A stretch of DNA of 64,000 nt from the NCBI GenBank assembly GCA_005656395.1, contig SRSI01000013.1, forward strand, positions 1,674,001 through 1,738,000, written 5' to 3'. Both the position numbers and the translations under genes were made by a program. Positions within the stretch are counted from its first letter, which is position 1, and each line of letters opens with the position of its first letter. This document shows positions 53,615 through 64,000 of the stretch, piece by piece. Below the pieces are notes generated by a model. The model saw nothing but the letters and a program-made list of their open reading frames with translations. It did not search any database and had not been told where the DNA came from. Source of the stretch: Strongyloides papillosus. Lineage: Eukaryota > Nematoda > Chromadorea > Rhabditida > Strongyloididae.

Positions 53615-56600
53615 TTAACATTTAACAGGTTCATTAGTGGTATTGAAACCAATAGATGTTAATGCATGTTTTGCATTGCACCTAACCACCTCTGAAGGAT
53701 CAAAGTTCATAATATATTCTAGTTCTTTTAATACATTCCTTGGCTTAAGAATAGATAAAACTCTACATGATGCAATTCTTGTCCTCTCATCATCATCCTC
53801 CAACAATGATAAGAAACATGATGTTAAATCTTCTGTTAACTCAACATTTGAATTAACTAAATATAAACAAACTGGTTGAATACAATCCTCATTCTCTGAT
53901 AACAATACTAATGCTATTGATCTTAAGCTTTCTATTGGTGGTACCATAGGAATATTTTTTAATCTATACATTATTTCAGCAATTTCATTTGAATCATTAC
54001 TACTTAACTTTTTTGATATCCATGCTTCATGTGCTAAATTTTCAAAGTACGTTTTTATTTTTTTACCTCTTAATGAGGAGATAAATTGATATAAAGAGAC
54101 TGATGTTGGATTCCAATAACTTTCATCACACATTATCTTTATAAATCGTGATACAACTAAAAATAAAAAGCTAATTTGTTAGTAAAAAAATATTAATTAC
54201 CTTGATGTACAAGATCAGGATATCTATAAGAAACAATTGGTGATACATATTCATAAAGTTTAATTGTCAATTCTTTTGTTGGCACAATAAGAAAAGAGCT
54301 AAGTGTATAACATATTCCTAACCATAATTCTTGAATATCACATTCAACACCCAATTCAGATAACATATTTGAAATATTTGGTATATTTGGTAAATTATCA
54401 TTTATAAGCATCATTTCTTCTAAAGCTGAAGTAGCATTATCTAAATTACTTAATAACTGATTGATTTTATATTCAAATGGTGATTTATTGACAAGTTCCG
54501 TTAATTTTTGAATAATGTTTAATGAATTTGTCAAATGATGCCTCAAACAATCATCTAATTGAGTATTTGAGGTTGCTGATTTATATAGATCAAAAGAATA
54601 ATCAGATACTGATAAAATATCACCGCCATGATTCCATGCTCTTACAGTTCCACCATTGGATATATCAGATATGGACATTTGATCAAAAACAACACCTAAC
54701 GATTTTCTACGATCTCTAAATTGTTTGAAACGCCTTTGTGATGGACCACATGATCCATTTAATGTACCATGATTATATTGTTTTTCCGATGCAACTGGTG
54801 AGTAATTATTATAATATGATCTATTCATCATACAATGATTACCATTTTTGACTGATCCCCCATTATTCTTAGGTATTGGTGAGTTATGAAAACTATCAAC
54901 TAAAACATTATCATCTAACTCATCATACTGTGCTTGTTGATGGTGGTCATAATCTTTATTATGTACCCCACCATAAATACTTCCTCTTTTATTACCATTA
55001 TTTGATTCACGTCCTTTTGATAATTTACCATATTTACGATCTTCAATAAGATTAGCACGATTGAACTTTAGTACACTTTCCCATGATAACATTCCAGCCT
55101 CAAATGCATTTATCTCAACTAATTCACTTTTTCTTAGTGATGATATACGATCTCTAAGTGAATCCATAATTCCTAATAATTCATCAATAATTTTTAACCC
55201 TTGTTCAGAGTTATTTGATACTTCACTACCAATACCAGAAGAATTTGATGTTGTACTGGTAAAGAATGATTCATTAATATCTTTAGAATTAAATTGCATA
55301 ATTGTCTCTGTAGGATGTCTTTCATTACCATTGCCTTGATCAGAAGTTGCTTTGGGTGATGATGTACCACTATTTCTTGAGATAGTTGAAGAATCGGGTA
55401 CAGATAATTGATGCATAGATAATGAACGATTCCATTGTTTTTGTTTTTTATTACCAAGAAATTTGGCTGAGAAAAATTTAGATGTTCTTTGATTTTCATC
55501 AATTGATGGTAATACTTCTTCCTCCTCCAAATGAAATAGATGATCTTCATCAATATTATTCCTAGATCGAGATAATTCCTTAAGAGCAGATAATGAATCT
55601 AATGTGGGGATACTTTTAGATAAATTATTATATGCAGCATCGAGGAGGGTTGTTGATGCTCTCCATTGTTCTTTTTGTGCATCACCTTTACTTTTATTCC
55701 TTTTTTTATCTCTTAATACAATCCTAGGTTTACCTTTTTCTGGAGTTATATCATTTCCTAAACTAGATTTTATTCTTCCTAATGAATGTCCACCACAAAA
55801 ACTTGTTGAATTTTTAACAGTTATCGTAGGTGAGTATGGCATGGAGGAGAGTTGTGTTGCACTTCTAACTAAATTAGATGATGGTATAGATGCTTGATTA
55901 ATTATTGCTTTAGATGCTAATAATGGTATCCATGTAATGATAAATTGTAACTTTATAGTGCCAGAGGAATTAAGATTCATTGTAACTAATTGTGAAGTTG
56001 TTGTAAAAAAGTTAGATGGATCAAAACTTCTTTCACTTAATGTTTTTGATTTAAAAAATTTAACTTCCTGTACCTTAACATCAATGGGATGTGTTGGTAA
56101 GCATTCTAACATGACTGTTGTTGTATCCCATATTTGTGTTTTATCAGGTAATGTTTTACCTCTACTTTTTATTTTTTGATTACCATGTTTAAATGATATC
56201 TCAAAAGTGTCACCTGTTGTTAGTCTAGCAAAACCTAGTATACCTTAAATTGTTATGTTGTAAACGAGTTTAAATGATAAAATTTACCTTTAATTTCTAA
56301 TTGTAATCTTCCCATGATACTAGATACCTCCAATTCTATACATAAAGATGTTTTATCGATATTAGTAAATTTATTAATTAATTCCTTTTTATTATTTATT
56401 GATACTTTTTCACTTGATTGTTGTGATGATTTTGAGTATGATGTCAAAGGATTAAATATAAAATTACTTACACTAGTAAAAAAAGATGTAGAACGACTTG
56501 TTATAGAATTATTATTATAATTTTTATTTGTAATTGTTTTATCATTAAAGGTATCTCCTATACTGATGTTTGTTTTTGATGAACACCTTCTAGTAATACT

Positions 56601-56896
56601 TTTTCTCTCTTTATAGATATTCTCTTCCTGTAAATTTGTATTCTCAGGTTGATGAGAAAAATCTTCAGTTGTTAGTATTTGTGATGATTGTCTACTACTA
56701 ACAAACCTATCGTATTTAGAGTTGTTTGATGGTCCTTCTGGACAAGTAATTACTTGATTTGTTTTGATAAAATTTGTCCTCTTAACACAACTAGAAGCTA
56801 ATAATTGTTTTTTTAGGCTTGTTGTTATTGAGGATGAGTTATTATTAATAGGTAATCCTGTACTTGTAATTGAGTCAGATCTTGATATTACTGAAT
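53615..56896 (-). CDS. RIPOR/FAM65-like Rho-interacting protein, 5' end missing
   Basis: Supported minus-strand exons are 56896-56288, 56243-54201 and 54156-53615 (TAA); phases join to at least 1063 residues. The first supported exon opens after TTTACAG in phase 1 and has no Met before the conserved region, so at least one upstream coding exon is missing. Order of parts: a Ser/Asn-rich N-terminal region; the RIPOR-type block MGRLQLEIKG-ILGFARLTTGD, then KTQIWDTTTVMLECLP and SGTIKLQFIITWIP (C2-like fold); a long Ser/Asn/His-rich linker with a helical stretch (IDELLGIMDSLRDRISSLRKSE); and a C-terminal helical domain ending in HEAT-like repeats (HALTSIGF). Vertebrate RIPOR proteins bind Rho GTPases and control cell polarity and migration. 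A similar role here is inference. The family call rests mainly on the C2-like block. Confidence 0.82.
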
Positions 56897-59800
56897 CTGT
56901 AAATAACAATAATAATTAAAAAATATGTAAAAATAAATAAAATTTTCTTTATCATATTAAGTTTTAAAAAGAAAATGGGGAAAAAGTAGAATGAAAAACA
57001 GAGGTTAAAATAGTGTTATAATAATAGGGAGAGAGGCTATCGAATCAAATAAAAAAATATAATATTTTTGTGAGCAGATAAATGTACATGAGACTTCTTT
57101 TATGTTGATAGAAAAAAACTGAAGGTGATTGGAAAAAGTTTTGAGAATTATAAAGAAATTTTATAAAAATTTTTAATTAAAAATTCATGTAATAATATTT
57201 CAGAGTGTAATATATTAATGTATCAATAAATAAATAACTATTATCATAAAATTTATAATAACTGTTTTTTTGGATTTTCCTAATAAATAATGTTAAATAA
57301 TTTCTTTTGTTCAACAATAATTCTTTTAAAAAGAAAAAAAGGGAAAATGAAATAGTTATAAGTGGTTGTTAAAATAAATTAAAGTATATATTTATGATAA
57401 TAAAATTATCCTTTTTTGTATATTTCATAATCAAACTACAATGCATGATAGAAGGAAATCATTAAAATTTATACATCTATATTTTCTTGATATTTTTATT
57501 GGTGTTGAAGGAAAATGTGGAATATGAGAAGTTGGGAAAATAAAAAATAAATGATATTATAAAACATTTTTGTAACGTAATAAAATATTGTTGTTGGAGG
57601 AAGGGGAAGAATTTGTAATGAAATAATAAAAAACTAAAAGTAGGTTTATGAATTTTTGACTCATAAATCCAAGGCCTTAGATCTTCTTTTAGTACTAATA
57701 TTAATAATATTGTTTAAATAAATATATACATTATACTTTTGTTATCATTTTATAAAACATATCATGATGATTGAATATATTGTGAATGCCTTTATATTCT
57801 GACTTTGGCCTTTCATAAATATAGATGAATAATAATTTTATAAATGATGGAGCATTATTTAATTATTGAATGGCCTTTCTTTCTTTTTTTACCTCCAGAA
57901 ACAAAAATATATTATTTATTTTATTCGATTTATTCCCCTCTATTATTATTAATAATAAATGTGTAAAAAGACAAAAAATATTATAAAGTAGTACAAAAGA
58001 AATGTTTTACAAGTTTAAAATGAACGTTAAAAATCTAATAAAATATAGAGATATTATTTGTTCTCATCTTATTATTAATAAAAAAAATAAATATATTAAT
58101 ATCTTATTAAGTTTTCAAAAGCTATATTATAAAAAAAGTCTGATGAAATATAACAATAACAGGGTGTTATAAAATTAATATAGGATTAATAAGAAAAAAT
58201 TAAAGGAGATAGTTATGTAAAAAACAAAGCTACTATACAACATAATGTATCAAAAACTAAATATATTCCTTTTTTTATTACTATTACCTAAAAAAATAGA
58301 CAATGTACATTATATTATCATTCCTCTCCTTCGAAAAGGTTAACGGCATTTTTTGTATAAGATTAAATAAAACAAATTTTACATAACCAATCATTTGACT
58401 GATAGATAGATAAATGTAATTTTCTTTCAAATGTAAAATGGTTACAAAAAAATAATTACATTTCAATGGGAAATAAGAAAAAATATTGTAATAAAAAAGA
58501 TTCTCGATTAAAAATAACTACTCATAGATACATTATGTATATTTTAGATGAAATATATTTATTAGCATAACCTTAATTTATAAAAGTGTTGTATTTATGA
58601 TTAATAAAAAAAGAAAGAAGGGAAATAAAAATTAAAATAAAAAATTTTATAGATAGATGGGGGAATTATTTTTTTTGGAGGAATAAATGTCTAAATATAT
58701 ATACATATTTATATTATACAAATATTAATGAAAAAACTTCATTTACGTATAGTAAATACATCTATTTATCTAGGATATAGAATTCTCATTTAAACAAAAA
58801 AAAACAATAATAAATAAAATTCTTTTTTTATAGAAATACTGTTTTATTATGAGAAATGTGTATGAAAAGTATATTTATAGAAATAATATTATTATAACAA
58901 TATACACAAATTTAATAATTCGACATATAAAAATGAATAAGAAAGGTGATTTGTAAATGATCATTAAAAATCGTTTAGTGAGATAAAAATTAAAAAAATT
59001 ATAAAATTATGTATATTTTATAACAACAAAAGATATAAAAGTTATTTTGAATGAGGAGTCTCTTATCTAAGAATGTTGTAAATGAGAGTTTTGTATATTA
59101 TGTTATTATAAATTTAAAGAATTTTAAGTACCACCTAAGTAAATTAAAAAGTTTTTGCTTATTACTAACTATTATTTCGTTATTGTAACATCTCTCTCAC
59201 TCATCATTCAAATCATTTAACTAACTATTTTAAAGAATGTTACTCTTATTAATAAATATATGTTATTTTAAAAAGTATATAAACATACACATTAATATAT
59301 CACACTCATATTTTGATGAGTGATTAAAAATTTTTATTATTATTAAATAATAATATTCATACTTCTAAAATTACACTACATATATATATTCTCATGTTAT
59401 TGTAAACTATTAAGTTTAAAGCTTTAAATATTGTACCGTTTAAAAGTTTTATTTCAATAATAGTTCAATAAAATACAATTATATGATGGTTGAAGAATAA
59501 AAAAAATCAAATAGTTTTGGTCAAAACATACGTAATGATAGTGATAAAAATTTAAGGATCTAGAGGAGACAACAAAAATAGAGTCATATTAGGAGATACC
59601 TTTATTGATATATATGTAATAATACTATAAATATTTATCATAAACAAATAAAAGTCTAGTAATCATCTTAATAATTTCTTTTTTTTCTAAAACAATCATG
59701 ACGCACCTAAAATTTTCTTTTTATTTTCTCCAACTTTTATATTATCATCAAATATAATTAGTATTTATTTACTTTCCTTATCGACGCAAACTTTTTTTAA

Positions 59801-62800
59801 CCTATATAGAGATTTTTATAGGAGATAAATAAAAAGGGATAATAAGTAATTTAAAATAAGTAACACAATTTAACAAGGTACTATTTTTTAAAAGGTAATT
59901 AAAAGGTTAATTAATAAACATTTACATTATAATGGATGTATTATCCATAGTAGGAGATAAATTAGACTAATTCCAAGGTACAATAATCATTCTCTAGACA
60001 AAATAACAACAACATCATCATCTTAATAAATAAATTTATTTTAATAAGAAGTAATTGGGTAAATAGAAAAGGTAAATAGGAAAATTTCAAATGCTGATAC
60101 CTTTTTTAAGGTTGTTTAACTTGTTAAGATGGCCATGAAAAGAGCAATAAGAATAAATTTATTATTGGCATTTTATATTATAAATAGATAACAAACTTTT
60201 TCTTTTATTTATATCTTTTTATGCATACATTATAGTACAAAAAGAAAAACAACAAAAGGAAAAGTGGGTGATGAGTTATCAATTCTTTTATAAAGAATTT
60301 TGAAACTATATCTTATACAATTAAAGACTTAAGAATTGTATCTTCTTTATATGTATTTATAAACATTAAAGGTAACAATTATTGTTTTTCCTAATTAAAC
60401 ATATGTGGTATGGATGAAGGTAAAAGAATTCAACCTAACAAAAGCCTTTGATATAAGGAAAAAAACTTATATAGCAGGTTGGTTGAGGAATATATAATAA
60501 ATATATATAATTAAAGATGAAAAATTAGGAATGTAAAGATGTATGTTATAGGTACGATTGGATACCTAGGTAATATAAAAGGTTAAAAAACGATGTCATA
60601 TTAATATATACTAAAACTATATCTGTTAATAATTAAAAGGTAAAATGTTATAAGAAAGTTTTTTTTATAAATAATGTATGTTTTCCTAAAAACAAATGAT
60701 TGTACAAGTTTATTAAAAAAGTAAAAGGATTTCTTTTTTTCTATTCATTTTATTTCAGACATCAATGACATATTTATACAAATTGACATTATAACATTGT
60801 AAACTCTCTTAATAATAAGTGAACCATACTTAATTATATATTATGATTGATTCTTAAGATAAAAAACAATAAAAATTAATCGAAGATCACCTCTCAATGA
60901 GATTTGATAATGAGGAGAGGAAGGGGTCGGAATAAGGTGTGTTTGGGTAGGGGGACAAGACTATTTAAAAAAGTACAAAAGCTATTTGTTGTCTCTTAAA
61001 AAACCATCTTATAAAAGTCTTTTACAAAGTATTTATCAAAACAATAGTACTTCATAATTTAAATGTATTTGAGATTTAGATGATAAATAAAAAATAACTA
61101 CCAAATAATGAGAGTAATGTAGTTTTAATAATTAATTGTAAGGAGGGAAAATAAATTCTTACAATTAAATCTGTAGTAAAAAAATATGCATATTGAAGAA
61201 AAAAATCTAACAAAGAGAAGAACTACTAGAAGGTTGAATTTATAAAAATACAGGAATAGAAAAGGTAAAAAAATAAATAAAATAATACTTAATTGAGATA
61301 TAATAAAGCTAGTTGGGGTAAATTAATGTCTATCAATTGTGTATATTAAATAAAGAAGTTAGTCGTATGTTGGGTAACAATATTACCACAATGCCAGACA
61401 AGGTGAAAAATGAATTTTAGTGATAATTATATTTTTTTCTCCTAGTTGAATTGTTATAGAGTGACATAATAATGTCTTTTGTTGATGGAATGTTTTTATT
61501 GAATAATAGGTGCAAATTTTGGTTATTTAATTTGTTAATCATATTTTTAAAATTGTTCATAGAAATGTGTAATTTTACCTTGTCAAGGATAAAAATTATA
61601 AAATTAAAAAAAAAGAAAAATGGAACATAATAGGAGTAGTAATTTTTAGAAATAAAGAAGATTAAATGATATTATTTATAAAAGTGAGGGGGTGGTGGTA
61701 ATGATAAAAGTATAATAAAATTTTAAAAGTACAAATAAATTTTGATGATTAAAAAATTTTGATAGTTTAAATGGTCAAGAGTCACAAAATCTGTCAACCT
61801 CCCTATAATATAAATAATAAATTCTTGTCAAATTGTCAATGTTCCATAACTAATATATATATAAGATTTGTGAATTTAAACGATCTTTTACTTGATATAA
61901 TTGTAAATGTAATGCAAATTTCATTTCCTCATTTTCATTATTAATATATGTCACATTTGTAAAAGTTAATTTGTTAAATAGACTATAAGGAAATGGCCCT
62001 CTTTATACATTATATATTTATGAATGTGATTTGTCCAAATACATATATTGTTTATAAACTTATTATACAATAACTATTAATAATTTATAGCACTTCATTA
62101 AAAGTTAGAAAATATAGTGAAGAAGGAGAAAATTAAAGTGATAATAAATATAATTTGATGGTTTTATTCTAAAAAGAGAATGATCGTTTTATGATGACGA
62201 TGATGGTGGAGAGAAAATGAAAGTGTAAATAGTAGTAATGAAGAATTTAAAAAAGTAAACATATCTTTTTATGGGTAATTATTTAAATAAAATATGTTTT
62301 CTAATATTTCTTGATTAAAATGTTGATGTTATTATTTTAAAATAGATAATTATCTAATAAATATATATATACATATATGTGGAGGAAGAGGAGATTAATA
62401 GTATTGAAGGATAATTAGACATAAATATACTTAAATAACTAAAAAATTTTTATATTGTAATAAATATTTTTTCGTAATAAATGAAAATTTATTACGTATG
62501 AAAAAAAATGGTATTAAAATAGTAAAACAGGTGTTGGATTCTTTTTACATTTTAAATGTGTATCATAAATTAAGAAATAAAAAGAAAAAACAGTGAAATG
62601 TGTGAAAATGTTGGTAATTTTAAGAATGTCAAAAATAAATTTTTTATTATCAAGTTATATATGGGAGATAATTAAATTTATTTTTTCACATAGTTATTGT
62701 ATATATTAGTATTAAAAAATATAAATAATTGAAGGGAAAAAGAGAGGAATCATTCATTCAAAATATAAAGATGTGTAATACTCACGTGAATAGTGGGTAT

Positions 62801-64000
62801 TATATCTAACTACAATAATAATAATATTGTAAATCTTTGCTTTAACCTCAAAAGGTGAACGGTACCTTTTTATGGACCATAGTTTAATGAGAGAATGAAT
62901 AATTAAAAATAGGGGATATAAAGTAATATGGAGGATGATTGGTGATAGATCATCCTAGTAGATAGGTTTTTAGAAAAGCCGATGTCATATTATACATTAT
63001 TGAAAGGTAGTATTAGGTAAATGGAAAAAGAGACATTCATTTTTATTGTAATTATAAATTACAATTAAGAAAAGCATAATTTTTGTAATAAATTTCCTTT
63101 TCTAGATGGTTCTTAATTAAATCCTGGGCAAATGTTTTTTTGGATATATATCTCTCATAAAAGTATATAATTAAGTGTTTCAGAAAAGTTTCCACTCCAA
63201 CAAATACTTAAAAATAATCTTTATATTAAAACCATACATTCAGAAGCTAATATTAGTCTTGTAAAAATAATTTAATTGTAGAAATTATGAAATAATAATT
63301 ATTAATATAGTAGATCTATGAAAAACTTTTGAACAATATATAGGAGATGGTTAAATAATAATATCTTATATTAAAAATATATCACTAACAATTACATAAC
63401 AATTTCAAATCAAATAATTAATGCATAATACAATTATTTTTATCAATGTAAAGTATACGTATATATCAAAATCTGGATGTCATATAATTAGGGGAAAGAT
63501 TGTCAAAAAGGAATAATGATACATTAAAAAGATTTCTTCTCTAAAAACTATTATATATTGTATAACTTTATAAGCTATTAAATGACAAAAATATACATAT
63601 ACACAGAAAAATAAAATAAGAAAAATAAATTATAAGAATTTTTATGATATTGTAATAAAAGGGGTTTCGTTCATCTTTCATTTATAGTTTTTTGAAACAT
63701 TTAATTGATTTAATTAATTGGGAGATAAATTTTTCATATTAACATTAATGGAATGGAATGGTAAAAAAAAGTCTAATTGTAAGGGGGAGACAAAAACTAT
63801 TCCTTTCCATTAAATATCTCTATACCTTTTTGTTTTAAAAAGTAAATTTTAAGAGTAGATTTAAGGCATGAAAATTTTATAGTTAATGTTTATAGAATAT
63901 ATAAATGATGCCTTGTAAATATTTTGACGTCTCTGTGTCTCATTACACCATTGGAGGTTACCTTACAATATCTGATCTTAAAAACCTAAAGGTACCAATT
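56897..64000. other. Upstream or 5'-intron DNA of the RIPOR-like gene
   Basis: About 7.1 kb with no supportable exon on either strand. The plus strand is purine-rich throughout, so the minus strand is pyrimidine-rich, as upstream of other genes here. G-rich runs occur at 60913-60956 and 61687-61699. I looked on the minus strand for an ATG exon ending in phase 1 before a good donor and found none that was convincing. The missing first coding exon may lie here as a very short exon, or beyond the window. Confidence 0.5.

Noticed and set aside
62783..62860. Possible first exon of the RIPOR-like gene on the minus strand (ATG near 62860, GTGAGT donor near 62785)
   Set aside because: The frame from the ATG hits a stop codon before the donor and the phase does not fit the exon at 56896.

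Overview
The window looks like nuclear DNA of a nematode close to Strongyloides or Parastrongyloides. It is extremely AT-rich. Its introns are mostly 45-200 nt with GTAAGT-like donors and TTTTNAG acceptors. Several start codons lie 12-20 nt behind an acceptor with no upstream coding exon, which suggests spliced-leader trans-splicing. The protein families are animal and in part nematode-typical (a FLP-16 neuropeptide, a TWK-type K2P channel, a nematode-type carbohydrate sulfotransferase). The species call is inference; I could not search a database.

I can support ten protein-coding genes. Exon joins were worked out by hand and each reading frame closes across the splice phases. Left to right they are: a biogenic-amine GPCR (-, running off the left edge); a two-pore-domain K+ channel (+); an SLC46-like MFS transporter (-); a Golgi-type sulfotransferase (+); ribosomal protein L34 (+); a FLP-16 neuropeptide precursor (+); an 898-aa C2H2 zinc-finger protein (+); adenosine deaminase (-); an OSGIN-like FAD/NAD(P)-binding protein (+); and a RIPOR/FAM65-like protein (-, first coding exon not found).

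Region by region: 1-8.6 kb holds the divergent GPCR and K2P genes, two neuronal-excitability genes separated by 5 kb. The stretch from 8.6 to 15.6 kb is relatively compact, with the transporter, sulfotransferase and rpl-34; between the transporter and the sulfotransferase lie a diverged ~430-bp tandem repeat and a 171-bp MITE-like foldback element. From 15.6 to 20.2 kb there is a sparse region ending in flp-16. From 20.2 to 39.0 kb there is an 18.8-kb stretch with no recognisable gene, directly upstream of the zinc-finger gene. From 39 to 57 kb lie the zinc-finger gene, ADA, the OSGIN-like gene and the RIPOR-like gene, with two convergent pairs. From 57 to 64 kb the plus strand is purine-rich and no exon is recognisable; it is probably 5' intron or upstream DNA of the RIPOR-like gene.

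The genes do not form one pathway. A recurring pattern is that DNA upstream of genes is pyrimidine-rich on the sense strand, and the bias flips between divergent genes. I found no tRNA, rRNA, CRISPR or autonomous transposon, and no coding system that I would call undescribed. The best leads are the tandem repeat, the foldback element, the gene desert and the strand bias.
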